A stretch of 64,000 bases of DNA from Trochalopteron elliotii (taxonomy: Eukaryota; Chordata; Aves; Passeriformes; Leiothrichidae). The notes beneath the pieces were generated by a model. That model did not search any database and was not told the DNA's origin. It saw nothing but the letters and a program-made list of their open reading frames with translations. The DNA lies in the NCBI GenBank assembly GCA_024734555.1, contig JANPWX010000543.1, positions 295,798 to 359,797 on the forward strand, given 5' to 3'. Numbering within the stretch: position 1 is the stretch's first letter; every line of letters begins with the position of its first letter. A program made the position numbers and the translations under genes. Positions 12,904 through 25,253 of the stretch are shown piece after piece.

Positions 12904-14929
12904 TGGTTTATGTCAGTATAAACTGTATTTTACAGTAATTGAGCCTGTTTAAAGGAACATTTTTAGACCTATTTCCCAAACTCAGTGGGAGTGTGTGTGA
13001 AGTTACCTCTTGTGGAAGAATTCTGAGGCACCGACCACTGACAGCTGAGCTCCCACAGCTTTTCCTGTCTGTGAGATGAGAATGACTCCCCAGGAGCACT
13101 GATGCTTCCCCAGAGGACACAAGGGCTCCTCTAGGCCACTATCAGCAGCACCTGAATCAAATCAGGCTTAGAAATCCTCACTAGCTCATTCCCTGGCAGC
13201 TGACAGGCCAGCACATCTATAAACAGGCCATAAAACATGGCCTTGGAGCAGGACCTGTGCTAAAAGTGTCCAAGAACTGCTCTTTGCTCAAGTGCCACCT
13301 GATTTCTCTCTGCCCAAGCAGCTGCCCTTGTCTCTCTAGCAGTGCTACCACTGCCTGATTTCAACTAAATGCAACAGAAAGACATAAATCTCTGATATAG
13401 CAAGTTTCCACTGAGAAGAGAAAGCCTAGAAAGCCTTTTCCTCCTTCCAAAAGGAAAAAAAAAAAAAACAAAAACCCTCAACAGTTGTTAAAAGAGAAGA
13501 ATCCTTACACAATTCATCCCTGAATACATGTGTAGGAAATAAGATATGATCAGCTCCAGTGCTCAGGTGTCTCCTGTTGTGTGCCCCGGGGTGTTTGCAC
13601 ACACATTCCTTAGGAAAATGTTGGGTTTGCAGTGGTTACACCAGGGCTGCTGAGCAGGGGAAGCAGCACAGAGCCTCTGCAGCTTGATCCATGTCTCAGA
13701 AATTCAAAGGCTCCTGCTACAGGGTGGCCACATTTTAAACCTGCTGGGAGCTTGTGTAAGTGCTCTGTTGACGTTTTAGAAAGTGAGGGAGACACATTTG
13801 GGGCTAAATCCCTGCCTGCCTATCTCACTGCATGTTCCTGGCTTTAATCAGGGGGTGAATATAGACAGAAGTAGGAAGTGGGAAGAGATGCAGCTCGACT
13901 ATTTAGAAAACAGAACTCTTCTCTGATGAATTATGCAGCTTTTCTCCGTCATTTTCAAGAAGTATTTACAAGGAACAAACAAGGTGGAGTTGCATTTCTC
14001 CAACTGCAAAGACCTAAGGCTTTGGGAAGACCTTGTGCCAGAGGGGAAAGATGAGGTGAAACCTCCCCAGACATGTTGATTTCAAAGCTGTGGGAATGAC
14101 TCCTGAAACACAAGATATCACTCGGAAATTTAATTTTTCTGCAGTAATAGGCTTATTTTCTCATCTACAGGGTTGTTTATGGCAGGAGAGAGGGGGAACC
14201 GCATTTTATTTTAAAATAGTTCAAATGAGATGTGGAAAAGTTGAATGAGGAATAAAAAAACAACTACAAACTTCACGGAAAATTCAGGGGGAAAGGGCAC
14301 TTCTGCATGGAAAAAGAAACCAAAGAAATCTGCCCTGGCATCAATTAATTCTGAAGCTCATGGCAAATCTCTTGATTGAGCATCTCTCTTCAGGATCTAC
14401 AGTAAGCCCTTGTGCTGGAACAAGGAGTTTTGTCTGGAAGTTCAGCCAGGTGCCTTAAACCTCCTGGATGAAAAAAGCCCTTCAACACTGAGCACTCCTA
14501 ATTCACAGCTCATCCCCCACAAATCCCAAGACAAGCAGCAGCCAAGGCAGAGCTGTCCCACGGTGGTTTAAAGTGATTAAAAAGAAACATAAACAGCTAA
14601 AGAGAAAAGAAAATTTCTTAAATTAAAGAGGGTGGCAGATCAGTTCCTCCTTTCCATTACATCTAGTTTTCCTTGGGGGTGCTGCCCTTTCAAAGGGCAG
14701 TGCTTGTCCTGGCTTCAGGATGGCACAGCAATTCCATCTCCTGGGTGAAATCCAGCTCCCTGCATCCCAAAGGCAGGTCCCAAAGCTGTCTAAATTCTGA
14801 TCTAGAGATACCTTCAGGCTCTGTTGAGGCTGTTAACATCTTTAGGTGCACAGCACCCACACACAGAGATGGAGAGGCTGCTGTTTGGTTCCCAGTTCCT
14901 TGGTTTCCCAGTGATCAATCACAGTAAAC
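12904..14929. other. Gene-free stretch
   Basis: Nothing recognised. There is an A run at 13459-13476. Confidence 0.5.
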
Positions 14930-14998
14930 CACAGCTTGGATTAGATGATCTTTAAGGTTCCTTTCCAAGCAAAGCCATTTTTGATATGGTTCCATGAA
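14930..14998 (+). mobile_element. Short CR1 3'-end remnant
   Basis: CTTGGATTAGATGATCTTTA and AAGGTTCCTTTCCAAGCAAA, followed by TGGTTCCATG, look like a decayed CR1 terminus. It is too short to be certain. Confidence 0.5.
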
Positions 14999-15429
14999 AA
15001 ATCACCTAGTTTTGAGAGTCTGCAAGGATGAAGATTCCACTGTCTCTTGGAGCTTTACCAACAGTGAACAACTTTCACAGTGCAAACCTTTTTCATTGTG
15101 TCATATCAGAGAAGATACAGCAATTCTCACCACAGACCCAAAATTGCAGCTCAGAACTTTTTACTTCCCACACAACTATATTTAGACTAGAGCTGTGCAC
15201 AGCTGCAAGCCTGGACAGAAATCTAAAATTACTAATAACTTCTCTAATTTCAAACCTACCTTGAGACCCTCTCCTGTTCCAGGTGTCTAAAATCAGTTTC
15301 TGCCTGAAGACAGCACGCTGGGGTTTGCAGATTAAAGATGTTTAAAACCCCCAAAATAATCAAAACTCCTTGATCACAATCCCTAAGAGAGAAAGGGAAT
15401 ATCCACATGTCATTTCATCTACATGCTGA

Positions 15430-16065
15430 CTACCTCTTAACCCTCATCTTCTGGTGGGGGACTTCAATTTCCCTGGTTTCTGCTGGAAAGACAATGCTGC
15501 AGAGGGAAAACGGGACAGGAGGTTCCCAGAAGAGAATTTTCTGGCACAGCTGGGAGGGAGCTGACAAGGGAAGGCACCAGAGGAGGACTGGTGGGAGATA
15601 TGGGGCTTGGAGGGTGTCCTGGACAGAGTCATGAGGTTTTGATTCTCTGAGAAGTAAGGAGGGCTGCCAGCAGAACTTCCACCCTGGATTTCCTGAGGTC
15701 AAACTTTGGCCTGTTTGGGATGACAGAGTCCCTAGGGAGGCAGTGCTGAAGGGCAAAGGAGACAAGGAAGGCTGGAAATTCTCTATGAACAAAATCCTAC
15801 AGGGGCAGGAACATCCCCATGGGCCAAAAGGTGAGACACTGGGGAAGGAGACCAGTCTGGATGAACAGGGAGACTTAGCCAGAACTCAGGACAAAAAAAA
15901 GTTGTTCAGTTCCTTTGGATGAAGGGGCAGCTGTGCCAAGGACTACAAGGATTTGGTGGGGATCTGCAGGGAGAAAATTAGATGGGTCAAAGCCCAACTT
16001 GAACTTAAAGCAAAACTTGAACTTAAAAGACATTAAGAACTGTTCTGCTACCAAATATTCAGCCA
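15430..16065 (+). mobile_element. CR1 ORF2 fragment (endonuclease end to linker), decayed
   Basis: The plus strand resembles the CR1 ORF2 region: GGGGGACTTCAATTTCCCTG (GDFN-type endonuclease motif), then CTGGAAAGACAATGCTGCAG, CTTCCACCCTGGATTTCCTG, and AAGCCCAACTTGAACTTAAA at the end of the linker before the reverse transcriptase. It is interrupted by stops and frameshifts, and the reverse transcriptase part is absent. It is the only clearly protein-coding part of CR1 in the window. Confidence 0.75.
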
Positions 16066-18186
16066 AAGATACTGTAGACCATTGAAAAACGTGCCTTTTG
16101 AGGGGGTTTTTATTTCTACAGTTTCATAGGGATGATAAAATCAATTTTAGATGTGTTGGGAACACAAGAGAACCATTCAAGGAAGAAAGAGACAAACCTC
16201 CAGGTTATGCAGGAATTTAGGCAATGCTGCCAGAAACACAAAGCAGCAAGGCCTCTGTTTTTTGAATGTTTCCTAAAGCCTTGCAAATATTCCAGTGTTT
16301 GGCTTTGTGTTTACTACACTTGCACTGGACTAACCTGGTTGAACTGCTGCCTTGCATTCACCTAAACTCACAGTGACTTCCAAACTTTTGTGTCCCTTTT
16401 GGCAACTGGGGAATTCCCCCACCTGGCTGATAAGAGTCCCCACTCTGGTAACTTCATGCTAAGGAATGCATTTACCTTCTTTTACTCTGTTTCACCCCTG
16501 AGAGCTGGATTGAAGCTGCTCATTCAGCTGTGCAGCATCCAAATGAGAGCAGTCCTGAGCCTTACCCAGCTCTGAAGTGCCTCATGTTCAAGAACAGCAC
16601 AGGTTTTCCTCATCCAAAACCTCCCAGGGCTCCTGCTGTGGAGAAAGGAATCAGGAAACCTCCTGCCTTTCCTCTGGTCATAAGCCACAAAGTTTGCTCT
16701 AGGGCCATGCTCTGCAGGAGCCAGAGGACTTCAAGCCTTGGGACTGGGTGGAAGCAAATTTTGCAAAAAATCAATAATTCCTTCTAAAAATTCTCAGCCC
16801 TATTGACAACAAAATGAAATATCCTTGCCTGTGGACTCCAGAGGCACTTCATTCAACCTTGAAACACACTCTCCCTAAACTCCAAAACTGGTTCAGGTAG
16901 ATGTCAATTTGTACATTCCCATAACCTTATTTTCAAGGCTGAGGACCACCCAATATTCCCATCTCAAATGGAGACAGACTTTTTCCTGCCCTTTTTATTC
17001 TTAAGGCAGTTATGTGTTTTCAGGGGGGTTTGTTTGGTTTTTTGTTTGTTCGTTTTGGTTTGTTGTGGTGAGGATTTTTTAATGTGGTTTTTTTTTCCCC
17101 CCACAGGCAGTGTCTTGAATAAAACATCTATTCTTTTAGTGGAGAGGACAAGGAGATCTGGTTGCTTTGTGGTTTGCTTCGTTTTTCATTCTCATTGCCA
17201 AAAATAGTTGATAGTTTCTCCTCCAGATATCACTTCTAAAATGCTGCTTATACAGCCATGCCAATGAAGAGCCATATCATTAGTTTGTTAAATCAGGCTT
17301 TTTCAGAAAGGCTGGGAAATAAATCAAAACAATTGGGTGAAATAAAGGATTATAATTACAGAAATCACATGAAATAAACCAAGTAAACAGTGTCTATTCA
17401 GAGATCGATCAGAATTTCTCCTTTGTTTTGTGCTCAGGCTGAAAAAGAATGAAGGCTCCATTTGCTGCTTGATTACAGGGTGACTACAAGAGATCAATAG
17501 GACAAGACTGTGAAGGCAGTTAAGAAAATACTTTGAATGAAAAGTCACTAGGAAGAAAAAAATGCTTACTTTTTCTTGCCTATGAAAATGAAGTAGAAAA
17601 TGCCTAAGAAGTTGAAGTTGATTGCTTCTTTGGTTTCCCAGGAGGGAAAAATAATAGAGGGGAGAAATTTCTAAGCTAAAAGACAATCCTGGCTTAAGAA
17701 GAACATGTGGACTTGTTTATCTACACTCTCTGAGGAAAGAAGTGGGTTGAAAATTGGGGAGAAGTTTCTAAGGAGCAGAACTATGAAGTTCTGGAACAGC
17801 ATTCCACAAGCAGGGGGCAAAGGAGCCCTTTTTTGACACAGTTTGAGTGGTTCTTTCATTGCAGGATTTATGGGCTGTGTGTTCTGTGCATGCAAGAGAA
17901 ATTACCCTCAACAGCATTGTGGGAAACTGCTACACATCAGAGGTATGAAACACTTGCACAGGCTTTATTGTTATTTATATTACATTTTTTTGTCAAAGTT
18001 TACTGAGTCTTTCCTGCTCCTGGTAATCCTTTTGAGGTGATGAAATCACCAGAGTTAAAAAAGCCAAGACAAAACTGTCCGACCTGATGAGGAGAGTTTT
18101 AAACTAAGAATGATGAGGGAGGGAGGGAGTGACCAGCAGTTTGGTGAAGAAATGGTGGATGGGGTTATCAAGGGACCTTACTTGAA
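16066..18186. other. Gene-free stretch
   Basis: Nothing recognised. A TG/T-rich patch lies at 17020-17100. Confidence 0.5.
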
Positions 18187-18850
18187 GTGAGGGGCCCAAA
18201 ACTGGTCACAGCACTTGAGGTGTGGCCTCACTGTTAGCACTGAAACACATGATCACAGAATGATTATAGGCAGGTGCTTTAATTGAAGAGCTCTGGGAAT
18301 CAGAGGTACAGGGTACAGACCCAAATCTGACTCTGACATGTTTTTATACCCTTTCGTTATATAACTATATATATTAATTATTAAACTCATATTGTTCTAT
18401 TGAATATATTGATCTTATCCAAGCATGAATTCTTGTAGTTTCCATCAGGCCCCCCAAATATCGTTTCTCATGATTCTTGTTTAAGATAATAATCATATTC
18501 CATCACCAAACAATCATTGCAATTAACAATCATATCATTTATCATATGATGATTATACAGGTGCAGTTTCACATGGTCTAGTAAAGACAAAACCTAACCC
18601 TTTTTTCCAGGGCCTACGTAGTTTTGGTTTCCTTTTCAGGCCTATCCAGGCCCAACCTTTCTTTCCACCTCCTCTGAATCTATTGTCTACAGTTCCCATG
18701 ATTTTTAGAAACATTTTAAGCCTACACTATCATCACCAATGCCAAGGGACACACAGAGGGACAACCACATCCCTAATCAACAGCACAGGCTCCTAAATCC
18801 AGGCATTGCTCAGTGAAATGCACAATAATCACCTTCACAGTAGTTTAGCA
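18187..18850 (-). mobile_element. CR1 fragment split by an LTR insertion
   Basis: In reverse orientation, TGAGGGGCCCAAAACTGGTC and CTTGAGGTGTGGCCTCAC at 18187-18231 continue after the LTR as CAATGCCAAGGGACACACAG, then ACCACATCCC from 18737. Joining the two halves restores the usual CR1 order. The right-hand limit is approximate. Confidence 0.75.
18232..18732 (-). mobile_element. Solo LTR (LTR F), 501 bp, nested in CR1
   Basis: It starts TGTTAGCACTG and ends CACTATCA in plus coordinates, with a 4-bp duplication TCAC at 18228-18231 and 18733-18736. GGTGCTTTAATT near the left edge is a likely poly(A)/R region read on the minus strand. The length, sequence and 4-bp duplication differ from the other LTRs here, so it comes from a different retrovirus class. 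No internal region remains. Confidence 0.75.
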
Positions 18851-19182
18851 GGGTCTGTGCAAACGCAATCTGCCACAATTGCACCAGCAAGATGTTGTGA
18901 AGGACTCCTCCCTCACGGAGGGAGACGTTGGGTTATGTTTCTGAACATTTAAAAGCGTGGACAATCTGACACAAGTCCCTGAAATACTGCACTGCTGCAG
19001 TGTCATGCTTAGGGGAAACAGCCCATCTGTGGAGGCTTCAAGCAGTCAGACACTTCTAAGGTTTCTGTCTCAAAAGGAAGAGGATGAACAGGATGAGAAA
19101 TAACTTTTTTTATGTGCTTTTTTTTTTTTTTTTCATCTCATTTCACGGAGAAGGATTTCTCTGTGAAGGATCAAATGACATA

Positions 19183-19296
19183 ATTATAGAAGCATGGAAT
19201 TGCTTGGGTTGAAGCGTTGAAAGATCATCCAGTTCCAACCCCCCTGCCATGGGCAGGGACACCTTCCACTAGACTGGGCTGCTCAGAGCCCCATGT
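19183..19296 (-). mobile_element. CR1 3' fragment
   Basis: A reverse-oriented CR1 terminus: TTGGGTTGAAGCGTTGAAAG, CCCCTGCCATGGGCAGGGAC, GGCTGCTCAGAGCCCCA. Confidence 0.8.
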
Positions 19297-19510
19297 ATAC
19301 CTCCATTGCAAAACCTTCTATTGTTTTAAATGAATAATGGCAAATTCAGGCTATTTTTTGTTTGCTGACACACACAAGCAGTGCCCATCACAGAGAGTTT
19401 TAAGGCAGATTTAACATGTATAAGGAAGATAATTTGGAGAGAGATATTTTGTAGAATAACAAGAGCATGTTTGCCCTGTGTGAAGGTGATTCACCTCATG
19501 AGATACTGAC

Positions 19511-19848
19511 CTCATTGTGGCCTTGCAGGGCCTGAAGGGAACCCACAGGAAAGATGGAGAGAGACTCTTGACAAGGGCTTAGAGTGACAGGACAAGAGGG
19601 AATGGCTTCACACTGACAGAGTGCAGGGTTAGGTTGGATATCAGGAAGAAATTGTTCCCTGTGAGGTTGGTGAGGCCCTGGTACAGTTTGCCCAGAGCAG
19701 CTGTGGTGCCCCATCCCTGGAAGTGTTCCAGGCCAGGTTGGATGGGGCCCTGAGCAAGCTGGGACAGTGGAAGGTGTCCCTGCCCATGGCAGGAGGGTGG
19801 AACAAGATGAGCTTTAAGGTTCCAACCCAAACCAAACCATTCTGTGAT
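19511..19848 (+). mobile_element. CR1 LINE 3' fragment
   Basis: It contains GGCCTGAAGGGAACCCACAG, the GGAGAGAGACTCTTGACAAG segment, GGATATCAGGAAGAAATTGT and the end CCATTCTGTGATG. It lies in direct opposition to the copy at 19183. Confidence 0.9.
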
Positions 19849-22334
19849 GGTCATGTAGGACCTCACAATCACAGCCCTCTCAGAACTCACACACTGAAAT
19901 TTCCTGTTTATCCCATAGCTCTAAGTGTGTTTGCCCTCATCATCTTGTTCTCAGGGCTTTTCCCCTGCAAGCCCAAAGGCCTGTTTTAATGGGGGGGGTG
20001 TTCACAACTGATATTTAATAAACAGTAATTACTTGAGCTTTAATCTGTTCTGCAGGTTCTTCTAAGAGGAACTCAAACCTTCAGGGAGAAAATCAAGTGT
20101 TATGATGCTTTTCTGAGCTCTAAGCAGACGAGGTTTTTTTGCCCTCCCTAAAGAGCAGCAAGCCCTGTCACAGTGTGACATAGGTAGCAAACTGTGAATC
20201 TAATTAAGTGTATAATTATGCAGCAGATTGCAGCACAGTGTGCTATTACTTAAACCAACTGACTTGCATGCCAGTCCCAGAGACACAGAACTGGATGCAG
20301 ACTGAGCTGAACACATTAGGGAGCATTTCTAGGGTGGGGTGAAGAAGGAGCCAGGCTCAGTTCATCCACACTAACAGCCTTTAAACCCCTTCAACAACAA
20401 CAACAACAAACCAGTGGACACAGAAATTCAACGTCTAAAGAGGGGGCAAAAACAACCTTGGGCAATGCTGTGGAGTTGCTCATAAAGGTTTGCAAATATT
20501 TGTCTCAGCCTTTTTTGGCTGTCAGCGTAGAGCTCTAGCACAGCAAATTACAGCAAATTGATAATACTTCCTCAAATTGCCTGTGTGCAACAAGAATTTC
20601 CCCTTTAGCAAAACTCCCCTTCCCATAGAAGCAGGAGCTGGAAGATGTGTGCCATTGCACCACGGAGCTCCCAGATTTGAGTCCTGACACTTGCATAAAT
20701 AACACTTCCAGCGAGAATTCCTGTTAAATAATCCACACAGAACTGACCTACATTTGCAAATCTCTTTTTGAACGAGTGCAACAGGAATACAAATGGAATT
20801 AGAAGCCAGCACTGACTTCAGAGCTCTGTTTGCCCACCACAGCAGGGCTCAAGTCAGGTGTGGTTTGGGCTTCAAAGCTGCTGCCATTCCTGTTGTTGCT
20901 TTAGGCACTTGGAAACAGATGGCACATTTCTGGGGAATTCTGCAGGCAGACACACACTGCCAGGTACCATTTTGCCTTGTCTGGGAGAACCAGGGACTCC
21001 AAGTAGATCTACAGTGAACAGATGGAAAAACACACTCTGAAGTAACACCAAGCCTCCCAAAAATCAGGAGAAACATGGTTTGAAATCTGATCTGAGATTA
21101 CAGCCCTGACTGATAACTGAAGACAGAATCTGCTGGTGTCAGGGAGGTAGAAAACAATTGCTAAAATCACATTGGCTACAGAAAGTGGAGCTGAACACCC
21201 AGGTACTGTCACAGTGCTTGGTTTCAAGCAGGGAGCTTCATCCAAAGCCCCAGATTCCAGGCACAGAGGATGGGATCTGACCCTGATCTGCCCTGTGGGA
21301 TTGATGAACCCTCCCTGTCATTGGCAATCTTTGGTCTTGCACAGTTTGCTGAGGGCTGACCGTGAGCAGCTCTGCCCTTTAGCCCTCTCAGTGCTGGTAA
21401 TTAATTGCCAAGCTGGTGGATGTCCTCACCTCACCTGGGTCTCAGCACAAGGGAAAAAGGCTTCCAGTCTGCTGAATATTTTAAAAAAACCTCAGGTTAT
21501 GTACCAGAAAATTAATGCAAAATGCACTGGAAAATGGGTACAAGAAGAGAGATATACAGCAGGTTAAACAGCATCAACAAAGCCCAGGAACATCAACCAG
21601 ATAAGAAAAAAAAATTAAACCAGAGAATGAAGGGACCTACCTGTACTTTGTATGGGAATGGAAAACTTATGCTGTGACATGAACAGGAATAGAATTGATG
21701 AAACCAATAGTAAATCATATAACTTTCTGAAAACTATAAATTTTCCTCTCTTGCTTTTGACAGGAGACAAATGAAATTTAAAAAATAATTTGGCACAGTG
21801 TTGCCAGCTGATCCTGACTGGAGCACACTTGATGCAAGCAGGGCTCTATACCCCGCTGATAACAAGCCCACTTGATGTTTCAACAGGGCTGCAGTTTCAC
21901 AAAGAGGGAGGAAAATGAAAAGGTAAATCTAAATTTATCTCCTGACTTTAGAGAAGCCAAGCAAAAAAAAAAAAATGTGAATGAAAGCAGTGTGGTTTTT
22001 TTTTTAATTATCTTATTATTGATTATCACAGTTTCACCACACAAAGTTTGATCAGAACTAATCAAATCCCCCAGTGACAGATTAAATTATTCTGTCTGTT
22101 CTCTGATTTAGTTTCCCCTTAAAGAACCTGGCAATTAATTGTCCCTTAAATAGCTCCTGTCTCCAGACCAGCTCTTCTTTCCCTTCCACCAGATGCTACA
22201 GAATAAAACATTTTCTTCCTTTTCAAATTCTTCCTCCCAAGGTGGGTTCCTGCTGCTCATGCAATAAAGCCAAGCTTGAGCACACACCCACGGAGGGAAG
22301 AATTTCCTCTGCATTTCTGAATTTTCTCCTTTTC
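19849..22334. other. Gene-free stretch
   Basis: Nothing recognised except a (CAA)6 microsatellite at 20392-20409 and A/T runs near 21961 and 21996. Confidence 0.5.
20392..20409. repeat. (CAA)6 microsatellite
   Basis: A pure CAA run. Confidence 0.9.
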
Positions 22335-22420
22335 AGCAAGAATTTCTTCACAGAAAGGGTTATCAAGCATTGGGATAAGCTGCCCAGGGATGATGAGTCT
22401 GTAGTTCTAAAATGAAGTCA
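22335..22420 (+). mobile_element. Short CR1 remnant
   Basis: AAGAATTTCTTCACAGAAAG, then GGTTATCAAGCATTGGGATA and AGCTGCCCAGGGATGATGAG, as in the CR1 3' region. Confidence 0.65.
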
Positions 22421-23818
22421 GTGGCCTGGGGAAGTCAGATTAGGAATTTCAAATAGACTTAAGCCAGTTTTTGAAGACTAGCATGAAAAATTTCAAATAT
22501 TTACAGGAAAAGTAAATTAATGGGAAAGGGGATTGTTCTTTTATGCTGTATCACTAGATTTTTCTTGTTTCAAGAAAACACGAGGATATGAGTGGTTCTT
22601 CTTTTTTTAAAGATTCATAAATGCAGTGAAGTGCAGGCTGGGAAAACTCTAAAGGCAGTAAAAAGAAAGGAATAAGGTGGTCTGGGGAGCAACAAAAATG
22701 GAAAAATGAGTGGCTCTTTCTTTCCTACCCAAGCACAACTTAAGGGTATAAAGCATGGGGTGTATGTGGGAGAAACAGGTAAGAAAAATGCTAGCAAAAC
22801 TAGAAACAGACAAACATCTTTTCTTTTCATTTCCACTCAATTGTGTTACTAAATTACTGCTCTGACACATTCTTGGGACACAACCTCTGCTTTGCTCAGG
22901 CTGCCCTCAGCCTTCAGAAGCTCAAAAAATGCAGTGGCAGCACCAGCTTTATTTTAATTAATAGCAACATTAGCTAGAGGTGCACTTCCTATTGTACCTA
23001 CAGAACGTGCATGTGCTCTTATTTTCCACCCTTCCCTCAGTAAGTCCTGCTGGCCAAAGACAGGGGACAAATTCACAAAGAACAAAACCTGCACTTTACC
23101 CACTTGTAGAAAGACTAGAACACAAATTTAAGCCTTCCATACCAGTTAATTCCATGGCAGAGAGACAACACAAACATCTTAACAGGGACAAAATGAGGCA
23201 CTGATGCCATTATAGCCCTGAGAAACCAATCACAAAACACAAACCCAGAAGAAATCAGATGTCTCCAGGGGAGAATTCTTCAGCTGCTGACTAAAGCTCC
23301 AGCTTGCAAAACCACCCATTCTTGAACCTGTAAAGCCCAGGACAAATATTTCAGATAGCAAAAAGTCAAAAGAGTGATTTAGCACAGGCACTGCTGGCTG
23401 AAGGGAACCAGCAGCTCCATGAGCAGCTCACCAGAGCTCCCACAACCACCACTGCCAGAGCCAAACTGATCCCTTGCCAGGCACCTGCCTCCCTCACCCC
23501 CACCTAGGGCTGCTTTAAGCAGTTTGTTGTGACCTTTGCCCACAGTCATCCCTCCAGCCATACCTGAGCACACTTGAAAGGGTCCTCAGGTGCAGGCAGC
23601 TGGGCAAATCCCTTACAGCACCTGAGGTGCTCCTCTGGCAGAACTGGGTTTCTGTTTCTTGGTTCAGGCTGCTTTGACCAGGGACCAGAAGCTAAGGGGC
23701 ATCTCCTCCATGCAGAGGAGGAATAGTAAGGTTAGGGATTGCAATAGTAGGGTTCAGGGATAATCTTGAGACTAGTGAACTCAATGGTTTTAAAGCAAGG
23801 AACATGCACCTCTATTGC

Positions 23819-24172
23819 CAAAATCACAGAAGGGTTGGGGTTGGAAGGGTAAAGATCATCTCATTCCAACTCTCTGCCATGGGCAGGGCCACCTCCCACC
23901 AGCCCAGGTTGCTCAGAGCCCCATCTAGCCTGGCCTTGGACACTTCCAGGGGCAGCCACAGCTTCTCTGGGCAACCTGTGCCAGGCATGGATGGCGTCCT
24001 GTCCTTCAGGTGTGACAACTCTGCTTTAGTGTCACCTGTAAACTTACTGAGGGTGCACTCGATCCCTTTGACTACATCATTAAAAAAGGTGTTAAATAAC
24101 AGAGGTCCCAGTGTGAGGGACACTGCTCGCCCCCAGTGTCCATCAGGACAGTGAGCTGTTAACCACCACCCT
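23819..24172 (-). mobile_element. CR1 fragment, ~350 bp, internally deleted
   Basis: Reverse orientation. The CR1 terminus (GGGTTGGGGTTGGAAGGG to CAACCTGTGCCAGGC, 23830-23987) is followed directly by a more 5' CR1 part (GTCACCTGTAAACTTACTGA, GGGTGCACTCGATCCC, GTTAACCACCACCCTTTG). The segments normally between them are missing. Confidence 0.85.
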
Positions 24173-24184
24173 TTGTATTTACAA

Positions 24185-24450
24185 AAAACTTTGAAGGGAG
24201 GTATTTAACGGGTTTTTAATCAGTCGGATCAGCCCAGAGGATGAATGTTGGGCTAAGAGGTTCCGGAAGAGATGGATGGAAAATCGGGATCAGGATTTGC
24301 TAACCAGCAGCTCCGACTACTGGCGGCTCAGTGTAAGCCAGGTCTGTGGCTATAGGGGTAAAGCAACGTACACATGTTGCTATAGATGTTTCTCCAGCTC
24401 TGGATTCCATATCCTCCTCCAAGCCAGAATCTCGACAACAAAATCACTGA
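24185..24450 (+). pseudogene. Unidentified protein-like segment with frameshifts, possible retrocopy 3' end
   Basis: A CpG-bearing segment reads like the C-terminus of a real protein in the plus direction. One frame (about 24192-24332) gives FLISRISPEDECWAKRFRKR, then WMENRDQDLLTSSSDYWRLS. A single-base shift near 24333 continues as SVAIGVKQRTHVAIDVSPAL, then DSISSSKPESRQQNH, and stops at TGA 24448-24450. A second one-base shift in the T run at 24213-24217 would extend it upstream. I do not recognise the protein. A chance frame or a piece of an unknown transposon cannot be excluded. Confidence 0.4.
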
Positions 24451-24884
24451 CGTTCCCTAGTGACGATAAGAAAGGCAATTTCCATTCTGTAGCTTGCAAT
24501 ATGCCCAACTGATGTTAAAGTTTTCCAAGATGGAATGGTGTTCAGGGAGTAAGTGCCAGGAAAGAAGCCCTATAGCAGCATAACATCACTGTTCTCAGTT
24601 CTGCCACCAGCTTCCCTTTGCTCTTCTGTCAGTGCCCTTCACCTTCTGCTCCCCTACCTCAAAGAAGTTGCAATAATACTCTCATTAATTACTCAGAATT
24701 TGGATTACTTTAAATTGTGACAGTCCTCTGATCTCCTTTCATAGAATCGTATCCACATGTATTCCTCAGGGCAGAGAGAAAAGGAGAAATGACAGCAAGG
24801 AGAGAGAGGTAACTACAAAATAATTACTGCCAGCAAGAACGCTCCTCTCAGTCATTAAAATCTACTGTCCAAGCAACTGGAGAA
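24451..24884. other. Gene-free stretch
   Basis: It could be the 3' untranslated continuation of the protein-like segment, but no poly(A) tract or signal marks an end. Confidence 0.3.
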
Positions 24885-25253
24885 ACCTTTAAGCTTTTCT
24901 CAGCCTGGAGAAAAGGAGGCTCAGGGGGGACCAGACTCTGCACAACTCCCTGACAGGAGGGGACAGCCAGGGGGGTCGGGCTCTGCTCCCAGGGAACAGG
25001 GACAGGATGAGAGGAAACAGCCTCAAGCTGTGCCACATGAAGTCCAAGCTGGACATCAAGAAGAATTTCTTCATGGAAAGGGTGATCTGGCATTGGAAGG
25101 GGCTGCCCAGGGACACTGGAATCCCTGTCACTGGAGGTGTTCAAGAAACCACTGGATGTGGCACTCAGTGCTCTGGTCTAATTGTCAAGGTGGTAACCAA
25201 AGATTGGACTCAACAACCTTGGAGGTCTTTTCCAACCTTAGCAATGCTATGGA
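24885..25253 (+). mobile_element. CR1 LINE 3' fragment
   Basis: It contains CTCAGCCTGGAGAAAAGGAG, TGCACAACTCCCTGACAGGA, AAGAATTTCTTCATGGAAAG and GACTCAACAACCTTGGAGGT. It ends at AGCAATGCTATGG, with a degraded terminal repeat. Confidence 0.9.
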
